Below are positions 1 to 11,575 of a stretch of DNA of 64,000 nt, in pieces. Every line of letters begins with the position of its first letter. The stretch's first letter is position 1. The translations under genes and the position numbers were made by a program. The DNA is from Drosophila persimilis (taxonomy: Eukaryota; Arthropoda; Insecta; Diptera; Drosophilidae), in NCBI RefSeq assembly GCF_003286085.1, contig NW_020825294.1, positions 13,104,501-13,168,500 on the forward strand, in the 5' to 3' direction. Under the pieces are notes generated by a model. The model had not been told where the DNA came from, did not search any database, and saw only the letters and a program-made list of their open reading frames with translations.

Positions 1-16
1 TGAACTTATGTTTTAG

Positions 17-183
17 GTATGAATAACTCTGGTGATATACTTCTCGAAAAAATTGTAGAGGAAGATACTCCCTATTTAAATGACAGAAGTGCAGGAATAT
101 CGCCGATTGAAATAGAAAATGATACGAAACAGCTGTTAAGAAGGGAGTCTATTACTGATGCAATCAATATAACACGAATATAG
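17..183 (+). CDS. Last exon of upstream duplicate of two-pass membrane protein gene (partial)
   Basis: The window begins inside the last intron of a gene copy whose other exons lie upstream of the window. A TTTTAG acceptor precedes position 17, and the reading frame runs 55 codons including a TAG stop at 181-183. By eye this stretch is identical to 5770-5936, the last exon of the complete copy, so the reading frame is taken from that gene. It encodes the acidic cytoplasmic tail (motif LLEKIVEEDTPYLND). Whether the upstream copy is intact cannot be seen here. Confidence 0.75.
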
Positions 184-291
184 AACACTTACTTACTTAA
201 TTTTTCCTTATTTACACAGCTTAAAGATACATACCTATGGCGTATAATCAACTGCAACAATTTTTTAAAGACATTTTAGCTAACTATTGTT

Positions 292-606
292 ATGGCCATT
301 ATACCCACGTGTATGTCTATATTCAATCATACATCCGTCAAAACATTTAAATGTTTGAAAATACTATATTATGACTTTAAGATTCTATTAACTATTATAA
401 TTTTAAAACAAAATTATTTATCGGGTTTGCTGAATGCGTTGTACAATGAAGTATTACTGCAGATTAGGAATCATGCGAAGATTAGCGCACAGAACGGAAA
501 AATACTATGGGATTATAACACTGCTTTTGGGAAGTTAGCCGAGTTTGCCGATAAATATGGAAAGCAAATCTGTGATGAATACATGCGACTTCCAAATGCA
601 GTGTAA
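292..606 (+). CDS. Hypothetical 104-codon ORF downstream of membrane gene, left copy
   Basis: Open frame from an ATG to TAA about 110 bp after the membrane-gene stop. The N-terminal half is hydrophobic and AT-rich. The last 60 residues read like a soluble helical protein (motifs LLNALYNEVLLQIRNH and DYNTAFGKLAEFADKYG), which is unusual for random AT-rich DNA. I do not recognise it and see no clear splice acceptor at the start of the soluble part. It may be a decayed terminal exon. An identical ORF lies at 6045-6359. Confidence 0.3.
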   Translation: MAIIPTCMSIFNHTSVKTFKCLKILYYDFKILLTIIILKQNYLSGLLNALYNEVLLQIRNHAKISAQNGKILWDYNTAFGKLAEFADKYGKQICDEYMRLPNAV

Positions 607-1811
607 CAAAAATTGCATCAGAACGGGAAAGCTGGACCTATACTGATTAATTAAAGTACCCCCTCTGACTGAAAACGTATATTTTGGGGTTCTACTCTAT
701 TCTTTAAAAACGAAATATAAATCATTTCTATTATTTATGTAACCCATTTTTCAAAAACGAAAATCCTTGGAAAACTTTTCAAATAAAACAGTGTACCGTT
801 TTACCCAAGTTCTATAAATCAGCTCCTCCAAAATGTTTATAAGTCTATACGAGATCGATTATAACATTTATCTGCTGACTAGTGTAATACCAAATAATTG
901 CACAATAATTTATATTATATATGTATGTATGTATGTACAAATATGAAACACAAAAAAGAATAGGGGTCGATTTCTTAATGTCAATATAAGCTTTGTCTGA
1001 CCTGTAAACTGGGATGAAACCAATGATAGCATTCATTTTTGTACTTCTAGACTAAGAATTGCTGTTATTTTAAAACTCATGCAAATGATTGCATTCCAAT
1101 ACCAAAGGACCTTATCAAAATATATAAATTTAGTTACTATGTAAGCTTAAAATGCCTAAATAATGCAAATAATTTATTTTGAATGAACAGTAACTGGTGC
1201 TTTCCGTTTATTGAATTCTGGAACCCAAATTAATAGTTGTGAAATGATTATTACTTATATATAGCAAATAAATGCTGTAACTTTTTATTTTTTCTTTATA
1301 TATGTATGGTTTAGATTTTTGCATAAAATCTATTTGTTATTTTTTCCTATACAAAGACCCACAAAATTCTATGGATGCCAATCAAAACGTGTTACGTAGT
1401 ACCAATCATAACATTGTTTTGCCTTGTTCATTTCCATAATGATTTTTAATTGCTGCAATATTTCGAAGGAAGAAATCCTTCCTAGACTACAAAAAAACCA
1501 CACAAGAAAGAAGACTTTTCTAAGAAACACCGTTATCGTCTGTATATACATATATTTAGATATTTTTACGATTTATTCTACAACTAAGCCTAACTTTCTA
1601 TTACTTTGAAACCCAACAAATAAATAAATAGATTTGTCAAATACTAAACTCATGGTAGTTCTAAAGGCTAAACCTTACAATTTTCACTTCTACATAGCCA
1701 TTTCTCTTTATAAATTTTATTATAGACAAATGATTCCAAGAAAATTTCCTTCACGAGGAAAAATTTCTTCGGTGGTCTTAAGTTTAGGTAATGCCTAATT
1801 TTTTAATTTTG

Positions 1812-2630
1812 AGCTTTGTAATCGATTGATTGAATAGAATCGCACTCAAATATGAACATGGTTCTATTAGACCAAGTCCAACTTTGTAATCGATTGATTG
1901 AATAGAGTCGAATTCAAATATGAATTCCTTCTTCAGATTCTTGACTGACTCGTTCAGCGCTCCTTGCCGTGGCTCTGATTCTGCTTTCAGCTTGGCCAGA
2001 GCTTCTTGACTGGAGTGCAGCTGATGGCACAGATCCCGCATCTCGCGGTCCTTCTGCAGCATATTTTGGCCCCAGGCATCGGTCTTAATGGTCAGACCCT
2101 CTAGACTGCTGGCCATTTGTTCGCTGAATTTAGTCATCTTGATGTGAAGGATGCTCGACGAAGTTCTTTCTGCCTGCAGCTTGGATTGGAGCTGCTCTTA
2201 GATTTTCTGGAGACGTTCCTCCAACTGGGAGGCCTCTGCTCGAGTTTCCGCATAGTTCTTGTTGATCTTCTCCAGTGCCGCATTTGTGGTTTCCAGCATC
2301 CTGTTCTTCGACTCTATATCCGCCTGGCTGGAGACGAGAGCTGCCTCAGTTTTTCTTGTTTGAACGGACTGCTTTTCCAGCTTCAGCCTTAGCCTTCGCT
2401 TAGCTGAAGATCCTTTTGTATCTGGGACTGTGGCTCGGCAGCCCTCTAGTTCGGACAGACTTTGCTCTTGCTTAAGCCTGAAACCTGATCCGCCAATTGT
2501 CTAACTTCAGAAAACTAATGCTGCACTTGCTGCAGCTGCTGTTCTTGCTTCTCAATGGCCTCCTTCGTTTGATTGAGCTCATCGTGGCGCTGCTATAGCT
2601 GACCACTTGGCTCCACATTTCCTTTAACAA
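1812..2630 (-). pseudogene. Coiled-coil protein gene fragment (pseudogene)
   Basis: The minus strand reads as a continuous glutamine/glutamate/lysine-rich coiled coil only if several frameshifts and stops are ignored. Recognisable blocks are HDELNQTKEAIEKQEQQLQQV near 2570, ESKNRMLETTNAALEKINK near 2290, and the longest open part at 1784-2137 (MASSLEGLTIKTDAWGQNML). Heptad spacing is clear. The style resembles long microtubule-associated coiled-coil proteins of the CLIP type, but I cannot name the parent gene. A short tandem repeat (1812-1854 and 1883-1925, around AATCGATTGATTGAATAGA) ends the fragment. It sits between the duplication end and a DINE-1, so it was probably carried here by transposition or rearrangement. 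Confidence 0.6.
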
Positions 2631-2889
2631 TACCTCTCTTTATTATAGAATGAGATGCCCCTGTGTTCAAAGTTAGTAACAGCTCGGTTCTATCCATGAC
2701 GTCATTCGAGTTTCGCTGCAACTAGGAAACGAGAATTGTGGGACAGTTCGTAGTGTGAGTCAGCCCTTGCCCTCTGTACCGGCTTGTTTTAGTTTAAGAA
2801 ATCTGTCTGGGGGTCTCTGGTTTCAACTTTTGTATATGCCTTTGTTCCTGCGATGATTTCCGCTCCATGGGCCAGGATCTCGTTCTTTT
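2631..2889. other. Unassigned stretch between coiled-coil fragment and DINE-1
   Basis: About 260 bp with no ORF or repeat that I can assign. It is probably a continuation of the decayed fragment to its left. Confidence 0.4.
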
Positions 2890-4003
2890 TATACCCGATA
2901 CTCAAAATGAGTATTGGGGTATATTAGAGTTGTGGTGCAAATGGATGTGTGTAACGTCCAGAAGGAATCGTTTCCGACCCCATAAAGTATATATATTCTT
3001 GATCAGCATCAATAGCCGAGTCGATTGAGCCATGTCTGTCTGTCCGTCTGTCCGTTTGTCCGTCCGTCCGTCTGTCCGTCCCCTTCAGCGCCTAGTGCTC
3101 AAAGACTATAAGAGCTAGAGCAACGATGTTTTGGATCCAGACTTCTGTGATATGTCACTACTACAAACATATTTCAAAACTTTGCCCCGCCCACTTCCGC
3201 CCCCACAAAGGGCGAAAATCTGTGGCAGCCACAATTTTAAAGATACGAGAAAACCAAAAACGCAGAATCGTAGAGAATGACCATATCTTTTAGACTGCAG
3301 AATCTGAATTGGATCGTTGTATTATTATAGCCAGCATCAAGAAAACAATTTCATTTTTTCTCGCCCTGTCTCTTTCTAACAAACACGTAGCATAGGCGGC
3401 TTTGCTTAGAGTAAAACATTAGCGCCTAGATCTCAGAGACTATAAAAGCTAGAGCAACCAAATTTGGTATCCACACTCCTAATATATCGGACCGAGACGA
3501 GTTTGTTTCAAAATTTCGCCACACCCCCTTCCGCCCCGCAAAGGATGAACATCTGGGGATATTCATAAATCTCAGAGACTATTAAGGCTAGAGTAACCAA
3601 ATTTGGTATCCGCACTCCTGTTAGATCTCACTATAAAACGTATATCTCAAAATTTCGCCCCACCCCTTTCCGCCCACACAAAAGACGAAAATATGTTGCA
3701 TCCACAATATTGCAGATTCGAGTAAACTAAAAACACAGAATCATAGATAATGACCATATCTCTCAGATTGCTGAATCTGGATCAGAACAGATAGTTTTTA
3801 TAGCCAACAGGAACAAATCAATTTGCATTGGCTACGCAGCGCCCGACGTCACGCTCAGACTGATTTTCTGTCTCTCTCGCACGCATTCTTTGTCGTGTCG
3901 TTTAATATTAGCGGCGTCTGCCGGAGGAGAGCCATACTGACTTAGTATCGGGTATAAATGTAGAATTGCGGTGTCCGCAGCAACTCACAACGTTCCCCCT
4001 CGT
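2890..4003 (+). mobile_element. DINE-1 (Helentron-type non-autonomous element), copy 1
   Basis: Starts TATACCCGATACTCAAAATG after a T-run. It has the conserved block CATAAAGTATATATATTCTTGATCAGCATCAATAGCCGAGTCG, a GTCT/GTCC microsatellite at 3030-3080, and internally repeated blocks (AAATTTGGTATCC, CCACTTCCGCCC). It ends with an inverted subterminal copy of the 5' tip (TTAGTATCGGGTATA), a hairpin (ATTGCGGTGTCCGCAGCAACT) and CGTTCCCCCTCGTT. These are hallmarks of Drosophila DINE-1, which moves with the help of Helentron/Helitron enzymes. It has no coding capacity. Insertion between T residues fits the known TT target preference. Confidence 0.92.
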
Positions 4004-4800
4004 TGTATATAGCGACATATGACCCGCTTGGTTGCAAATGAAGCATCTTCCGTTAAATACCTCTCGACACCTCTTGAGCATCATTGTAAGCCAGGCGTGG
4101 GAGTCGCTATATGTTTCTAGCGGTAATGTTGTTTCCTGCCCTTCAGCTCCAAGGGAACTTCCCGCCTGTGGTCACCTCCATATCTACGCTCCAGGGCACG
4201 CTTAACAGCCTCGTAATTTAATCTATCTGCGTCGGGAATCGATTATAGCAGATCAGCAGCAAGACCCTTCAAAGGAAGCGCCAAAGAGGCCGCGCGGTCA
4301 GCTTCCATCAAATTATTCTTCGATGCTGACATCTCGAATCGCGTCATGAAAACGCAAAATGTTGTTGTGCCCCCAAAAATAGGTGTACTGAATTTCGGTT
4401 TTTGTCCTGTCATGTTGTTGACAGGAACACCCAACTCCAATCGACGGAATCGGTCCTCGAGCCGATCTTCGAGACGATGTTCCACTTGTCGAATTTTCTC
4501 ATCAAGACGTGTGATCTCTTGCTTGATCTCTTCATCCAAACGCTGAATTGCTTCTGAGTTTTTATAGATTTTCTTGTCGACGTTGAGGCCTGCTCTCTCC
4601 ATTTCAGCTTCCAACCGCAGCTGCAGTTCGGCTTTCAAGCCGCTCGTCGGTAAGCCCCGCTCAGACAATTCCTTTTCAACTGTTCAACTTTTACCTCTCC
4701 GTATTTAACCATTCTGAAAATATTTTAATTGGCACAACACAATCTATTTGTCGAAACGTGCCACCGACACAAGAACGAAGGCTATTACACTTTGCTCCCA
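4004..4800 (-). pseudogene. Retrotransposon gag remnant with SAP domain
   Basis: On the minus strand an open frame at 4243-4668 encodes a SAP-like DNA-binding motif (ERGLPTSGLKAELQLRLEAEM), a charged coiled-coil linker, then the start of an insect Gag/capsid region (PIFGGTTTFCVFMTRFEMSA followed by the conserved AASLALPLKGLAADLL). The likely initiator is a few codons upstream (MVKYGEVKVEQLK near 4713), separated by a one-base frameshift inside the SAP motif near 4670. No pol follows: the sequence to 4004 decays and is cut by the DINE-1. It belongs to an LTR retrotransposon, probably Ty3/gypsy-related. Confidence 0.65.
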
Positions 4801-4894
4801 ATTGAAAAAATGACATCTAAGAGTAAAATACAAATATTTGAAACATTACCCGATTTGTAGGACGAATATGCATTCGGTTGGAATATATTCTGCT

Positions 4895-5936
4895 ATGGCT
4901 ATTAAGCGCCAGCGTAAAAGAAGAGATGAACAGAAAAGAGCTCGAGAACGGAGGTATAGCACTCAAAGCTCCGAGAGTGGCGAAACATTCCATTCACCCA
5001 GTGGGTCTGTGAGACGCAAATATCATCACCATCATGCGGCCAAGCCTGGACCAGGAATGCTTGACAGCCAGGTTGATTTTTAGAAAGTAATGTTTTAATA
5101 ACACAAGTATAATGCATTTCTTTATAAAATAGGTTGTCACCAGTATTGGAATGCTTCATATTGGTATTGTGTTCATTGTTTTTGGAGTTTTTCTTATCGG
5201 GGCAGGAATTATTCCAGATGAAACAATGTCCTGGAATGTGTTTAGTAAGTTATATACTCACTCATACATACATATATTTTCAAAATATTCAGATACGAGT
5301 ATATGTTGAGCTTTACGGATTGTTTCAGGCTCCAGCTCTGCGTGGTGGAATGAGGTGACTTGCACAGGATTATTTTCCCTTGGACTTGGACTATTTTTGT
5401 TAGTTTTGAATTGCCTCATAAGTAGAAAGGAAGAGGAGGATCTCGAAGACTACGTACAACGGCAGCTTACTCGATCACGTCCTGGTAAGACATAGTTTTT
5501 TTTATATTATTATTTTAAGATATACATATGCATATGTGTTTCAGGGCACCGCCTTGAAAGAGATGTTGAAACTGGTGTGCTAACCACGCGCCATGCTCGC
5601 AAAGCTGTAGCCTTACAAAAAAGCGGCCGCAATAACTCGCCCACAGATGTCGCAGTCGTAAACTGCGCATCTTCGGATAACTTATCTAACGGACCGATAG
5701 TTGGACGTAATTGTTAGCGTATATCGCTTTTATCCCTTATTCAATTTATTTATTGAACTTATGTTTTAGGTATGAATAACTCTGGTGATATACTTCTCGA
5801 AAAAATTGTAGAGGAAGATACTCCCTATTTAAATGACAGAAGTGCAGGAATATCGCCGATTGAAATAGAAAATGATACGAAACAGCTGTTAAGAAGGGAG
5901 TCTATTACTGATGCAATCAATATAACACGAATATAG
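4895..5936 (+). CDS. Two-pass integral membrane protein gene, five exons
   Basis: Inferred exons: 4895-5071, 5133-5244, 5329-5484, 5545-5706 and 5770-5936, about 257 residues. Introns are 56-84 bp, all GT-AG with preserved frame. The first donor (GTTGAT) is weak. The start is uncertain: ATG 4895 opens a very basic N-tail (MAIKRQRKRRDEQKRARERR), and an in-frame ATG lies at 4868. The tail is followed by a His run, a first hydrophobic segment (GMLHIGIVFIVFGVFLIGAG), a short loop, a second segment (TGLFSLGLGLFLLVLNCLI) and an acidic/Arg-rich C-tail. Both ends are therefore probably cytoplasmic. I do not recognise the family. Exon 4 can also read through to a TAG at 5716, giving an alternative short tail. 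The gene is part of a tandem duplication. Confidence 0.82.
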
Positions 5937-7560
5937 AACACTTACTTACTTAATTTTTCCTTATTTACACAGCTTAAAGATACATACCTATGGCGTATAA
6001 TCAACTGCAACAATTTTTTAAAGACATTTTAGCTAACTATTGTTATGGCCATTATACCCACGTGTATGTCTATATTCAATCATACATCCGTCAAAACATT
6101 TAAATGTTTGAAAATACTATATTATGACTTTAAGATTCTATTAACTATTATAATTTTAAAACAAAATTATTTATCGGGTTTGCTGAATGCGTTGTACAAT
6201 GAAGTATTACTGCAGATTAGGAATCATGCGAAGATTAGCGCACAGAACGGAAAAATACTATGGGATTATAACACTGCTTTTGGGAAGTTAGCCGAGTTTG
6301 CCGATAAATATGGAAAGCAAATCTGTGATGAATACATGCGACTTCCAAATGCAGTGTAACAAAAATTGCATCAGAACGGGAAAGCTGGACCTATACTGAT
6401 TAATTAAAGTACCCCCTCTGACTGAAAACGTATATTTTGGGGTTCTACTCTATTCTTTAAAAACGAAATATAAATCATTTCTATTATTTATGTAACCCAT
6501 TTTTCAAAAAGGAAAATCCTTGGAAAACTTTTCAAATAAAACAGTGTACCGTTTTACCCAAGTTCTATAAATCAGCTCCTCCAAAATGTTTATAAGTCTA
6601 TACGAGATCGATTATAACATTTATCTGCTGACTAGTGTAATACCAAATAATTGCACAATAATTTATATTATATATGTATGTATGTATGTATGTACAAATA
6701 TGAAACACAAAAAAGAATAGGGGTCGATTTCTTAATGTCAATATAAGATTTGTCTGACCTGTAAACTGGGATGAAACCAATGATAGCATTCATTTTTGTA
6801 CTTCTATACTAAGAATGCCTGTTATTTTAAAACTCATGCAAATGATTGCATTCCAATACCAAAGGACCTTATCAAAATATATAAATTTAGTTACTATGTA
6901 AGCTTAAAATGCCTAAATAATGCAAATAATTTATTTTGAATGAACAGTAACTGGTGCTTTCCGTTTATTGAATTCTGGAACCCAAATTAATAGTTGTGAA
7001 ATGATTATTACTTATATATAGCAAATAAATGCTGTAACTTTTTATTTTTTCTTTATATATGTATGGTTTAGATTTTTGCATAAAATCTATTTGTTATTTT
7101 TTCCTATACAAAGACCCACAAAATTCTATGGATGCCAATCAAAACGTGTTACGTAGTACCAATCATAACATTGTTTTGCCTTGTTCATTTCCATAATGAT
7201 TTTTAATTTCTGCAATATTTCGAAGGAAGAAATCCTTCCTAGACTACAAAAAAAACCACACAAGAAAGAAGACTTTTCTAAGAAACACCGTTATCGTCTG
7301 TATATACATATATTTAGATATTTTTACGATTTATTCTACAACTAAGCCTAACTTTTTATTACTTTGAAACCCAACAAATAAATAAATAGATTTGTCAAAT
7401 ACTAAACTCATGGTAGTGCTAAAGGCTAAACCTTAAAATTTTCACTTCTACATAGCCATTTCTCTTTATAAATTTTATTATAGACAAATGATTCCAAGAA
7501 AATTTCCTTCACGAGGAAAAATTTCTTCGGTGGTCTTAAGTTTAGGTAATGCCTAATTTT
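5754..7560. repeat. Tandem segmental duplication, right copy
   Basis: Second copy of the 1-1795 segment. It is contiguous with the full membrane-protein gene, so the ancestral unit contained at least that gene plus about 1.6 kb of downstream DNA. The right end abuts the T-run into which the DINE-1 at 7561 is inserted. Divergence is roughly half a percent, implying a recent event or ongoing gene conversion. Confidence 0.93.
6045..6359 (+). CDS. Hypothetical 104-codon ORF, right copy
   Basis: Same ORF as 292-606, identical in all 104 codons, 109 bp after the stop of the complete membrane-protein gene. Identity between copies is expected from recent duplication and does not prove selection. The function is unknown. 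It could be 3'-UTR sequence of the membrane gene that happens to be open. Confidence 0.3.
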   Translation: MAIIPTCMSIFNHTSVKTFKCLKILYYDFKILLTIIILKQNYLSGLLNALYNEVLLQIRNHAKISAQNGKILWDYNTAFGKLAEFADKYGKQICDEYMRLPNAV

Positions 7561-8614
7561 TATACCCGATACTCAAAATGAGTATTGGGGTATATTAGAT
7601 TTGTGGTAAAAGTGGATGTGTGTAACGTCCAGAAGGAATCGTTTCCGACCCCATAAAGTATATATATTCTTGATCAGCATCAATAGCCGAGTCGATTGAG
7701 CCATGTCTGTCTGTCCGTCTGTCCGTCCGTCCGTCTGTCCTTCCTCTTCAGTGCCTAATGCTCAAAGACTATAAGAGCTAGAGCAACGATGTTTTGGATC
7801 CAGACTTCTGTGACATGTCACTGCTACAAAAATATTTCAAAACTTTGCCCCGCCCACTTCCGCTCCCACAAAGGGCGAAAATCTGTGGCATCCACAATTT
7901 TAAAGATACGAGAAAACCAAAAACGCAGAATCGTAGAGAATGACCATATCTTTTAGACTGCGGAATCTGAATTGGATCGTATTATTATTATAGCCAGCAT
8001 CAAGAAAACAATTTCATTTTATCTCGCCCTGTCTCTCTCTAACACACACGTAGCATAGGCGGCTTTGCTTAGAGTAAAACATTAGCGCCTAGATCTCAGA
8101 GACTATAAAAGCTAGAGCAACCAAATTTGGTATCCACACTCCTAATATATCGGACCGAGACGAGTTTGTTTCAAAATTTCGCCACACCCTCTTCCGCCCC
8201 CGCAAAGGATGCAAATCTGGGGATATTCACAAATCTCAGAGACTATTAAAGCTAGAGTAACCAAATTTGGTATCCGCACTTCTGTTAGATCTCACTATAA
8301 AACGTATATCTCAAAATTTCGCCCTACCACCTTCCGCCCAATTACGCAGAATCATAGATAATGACTATATCTATCAGATTGCTGAATCTGGATCAGATCA
8401 GATAATTTTTGTAGCCAAAAGGAACAAATCAATTTTCAGTGGCTACGCAGCGCCCGACGTCACGCTCAGACTGATTTTCTGTCTCTCTCGCACGCACTCT
8501 TTGTCGTGTCGTTTAATATTAGCGGCGTCTGCCGGAGGAGAGCCATACTGACTTAGTATCGGGTATAACTGTAGAATTGCGGTGTCCGCAGCAACTCACA
8601 ACGTTCCCCCTCGT
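7561..8614 (+). mobile_element. DINE-1, copy 2
   Basis: Same architecture as the element at 2890: TATACCCGATACTC start, GTCT/GTCC run near 7707-7740, repeated AAATTTGGTATCC blocks, terminal hairpin and CCCCCTCGTT end. It differs from copy 1 by many substitutions and a deletion near 8335, so it is an independent insertion rather than part of the tandem duplication. It sits exactly at the right end of the duplicated segment. Confidence 0.92.
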
Positions 8615-11575
8615 TGTTTATTGATAGATACATTATGAACGAAAGTCAACGAGGAAGCCTTCGCAAGCGCTTCTGTGGTCATACTTGAAGCCGCTAACGC
8701 TGCCGTCCGGAGGAATGTCGAGGCTCCCTCAACCTCAACTTCCATAACTACTACTCTTCCAACTAACACCTCTCCGTCCACTGCTCCCGTCTCAACAATC
8801 GCAGAACGTTCGTGGTTTGGGCAGAAATCTCAACAAGTTAAATACTGATAGTGCAACTTTTGAGGCCGACATTAACGCTTTCTCCGAAACCGGGCTTCAT
8901 TCCTCAATCTCTGATTCCGAGATCATTATTGACAAATTTAACATTTATAGATCGGATCGTCCATCTCGTGGTGGAGGTGTCCTGATTGCTGTCCGCTTTG
9001 ACATAACATCCCAACTTTTTTCTGTCGAAGCTCATAGCAATATTGAAATTATAGTGGTTAAACTACGACTCTCCTCAATAAATCTATCTATATCGTGTTC
9101 TTACATCCCACCGTCCTCTCAATTTTCAACCTACAGGATTAACGCAGTCCATTTTCAAACTGTTTCGTCCCAACTTAATTCCCGATTGTTCTATCGTCCT
9201 CGGAGATTTCAATCTTCCAAATATTTCCTGGTCTCCATCCGAAGACTCCAACCAGATGTTCCCATTCAAGCATTCCAACTCATCATTGGGTCAAATAAAC
9301 GGTCCCGAAGACTTTTACCATCCCACCCTGGAAATTGATGTTCAGCTGCCTTCTCCTGGTCCCACCAATGCTGCATAAAGCTTTTGGCTATATTTTGCTT
9401 TAAGAGGGCTGATTTTATCCCTTTGAACAGCGCACTTTCTCTGATGGATTGGTCATTCCTCGACGACTTTCTTGAGATCGAACCCGCCACTACGCATTCT
9501 ACAGCACTGTTTTTTCCATCTTTACAACCTTTGTTCCATTAGTTTCCCCTCTCAGAATCTTTCTGGCCCCATTTGGTTCACTCTGCGGCTAATAAACCTA
9601 AGGAATATAAAATCTCGTTTAGACAAGAAGTTTAAACTGTCTGGCTCGCAGTCAGATTTTTCTAAGTATTCAATTGCTAAATCTAAATTTTCCATTTGTA
9701 ATATCCTATGCTATAACAGTTATTTGTCTAAATGCAAGCTCAACTTTAAACGAGATCCTAAACAATTCTTTAAGATTGTTAACTCTAAACCTAATTCTTC
9801 ACAATATCCCTCTTCTTTACACTTAAATGGTACTTAAGCAGATAACAATTCCGATATTGCTAACCTATTTCCTTAATTTTTTCAACGTTGCTACTCTGCT
9901 CCTTCTAATAACATGGCCTCTATTCTCCCTTCACTTAACGACTATCCTGACGCGCACTCATATTATCCCTTTAAATAGCACAAGTTGTATCCATCCCCCC
10001 TTTATCGATTATGGCCTTCTAACTAATTGAAAATCGGGTACATTTTCTTTCTCCACTGGTCCAGATTTGGTTTCCAGTGCCGTGCTTAAACTTAGTGCGG
10101 ATTCACTTTGCGTGCCTCTCTTAAAACTGTTCAACCTCTCTCTCGAGCTTGCTGATTTTCCCACCATCTGGAAGGAATCATACATAATTCCTATTCATAA
10201 AAAGGGGTCTAAATCAGACGTCTCAAACAACCGTTGTATCTCCAATCTATCTGCCATTTCTAAGCTCTTCGAAAAAATTAATACTTCTCAGCTCTAACAC
10301 TTTTTTAGTTCCCTGTTATCACAGTCACAGCACGGATTTGTAAAACGTCGCTCAGTTTCGCCTAACCTCCTTGAATTTTCCTCCTATTTAACTGCCGGAT
10401 TTGCAAAGCAATGCCAAACTGACGTAGTTTATACTGATTTTAGTAAAGCTTTCGACTCAGTTAATCATAATCTCCCCATCCACAAACTATCTTTGCTTTC
10501 TCTTTGCGTACCTTGCAATCGATCTCAGCGTGTCTGCTTCCAATCTTCTCTTTCTAAACCAGTTTTTGTCTCTTCGGGTGTTCCGCAAGGTAGCCATCTA
10601 GGGCCCTTATTATTTAACCTCTTTATTAATGATCTTCCCAAAGTTTTAATTAATTCTCGAGTTCTAATGTATGCTGATGATGTCAAGCTATGTTTTTCCT
10701 ACAGCAACCCGGTGTCCCCGTTATTTCTTCAATCGGATCTAGACGCTCTCAACAATTGGTGTACTATTAACGCTCTTCCTCTAAACATTTCCAAATGTAA
10801 CATCATGACCTTCCATCGCAACAAGCCTTACCTTTTTAACTTCACAATTAATAACATTTCCTTGGAACGACTGTACAAAGTTAATGATTTAGGCATTATC
10901 TTCGTACCTAACTTATGTTTTAATTCTCATATATCCGCTATTTGGATGGTCGAAGGAATTTTCTGACCCCTATACCACTAAACTACTTTACGTGTCATTT
11001 GTACGGCATATCTTGGAATATGGTTCCTGTATCTGGTCTCCCCATTACCAAAAATATCAAGATATGCTTGAGTCCGTTCAAAAACAATTCCTTATCTTTG
11101 GCCTGCGCGGACTTAATTGGGACCCCTCTCGTCAGTTTCCTTCTTATGAGAGTCGGCTGCGTCTCATTAACTTGCACTCGCTTGAAAGCCGTAGGACTTG
11201 TCATAGAATTCTCTTTCTCCACAAACTTCTCCTAGGCGAGGTTGAATCCTCGGCCTTCATTAGCCTTATCAGAATTGCTGTCATCCCGCCATCCCGCCCG
11301 ACTAGGCATTACTTTCCTCACCGTCTTCCTCTCTGTCCTTCAAACTTCTCTGATTACAATACATTTTTCCACCGTTTTTCCTATGAAGCTTGCGCTCCTA
11401 AAGTCAAATCTTCTTTAATGAATAATTTAAGTTAGCTTTCTTCTGCCTTGTATTATGATAATTTTATAATTTTTACATTCCAATTTTTATACAGTTTAAC
11501 TCTACATAGTTAAACTCTAAACATTAAACATTAACTTGGCGTCGTTTATGGTATCGTTTCGAACTCGAAATACAA
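8615..11575 (+). mobile_element. Non-LTR retrotransposon (LINE), copy A, degenerate
   Basis: The ORF1 region is nearly gone; a low-complexity Thr/Ser/Pro stretch at 8690-8790 may be its tail. The endonuclease part lies at 8817-9338 (SETGLHSSISDSEIIIDKFN, then RGGGVLIAVR, then CSYIPP). Reverse transcriptase is spread over several frames: fingers near 10067-10297 (IWKESYIIPIHKKGS), YTDFSKAFDSVNH near 10440, GVPQGSHLGPLLF near 10580, the catalytic YADD at about 10675, and a C-terminal thumb near 10992-11435. At least four frameshifts or stops make it inactive. The 3' UTR runs to a T-tract at 11580. It is the same broad family as LINE copies B-E, but clearly diverged. Confidence 0.85.

Larger units (their letters stand above)
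1..1795. repeat. Tandem segmental duplication, left copy
   Basis: Positions 1-1795 match 5754-7560 almost base for base: offset 5753, growing by 4 after a TGTA microsatellite indel near 930. I count about ten differences, all after position 750. They include a C/G change near 757, the 4-bp microsatellite difference, and changes near 990, 1047, 1062, 1447, 1495, 1590, 1658 and 1676. The unit carries the last exon of the membrane gene, a 104-codon ORF and 3' flanking DNA. The match stops at 1795/7560, where the right copy enters a DINE-1 and the left copy enters coiled-coil pseudogene sequence. Confidence 0.93.

Noticed and set aside
3020..3085. GTCT/GTCC repeats as a possible CRISPR-like or satellite array
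   Set aside because: Known variable microsatellite core of DINE-1, present in every full copy.
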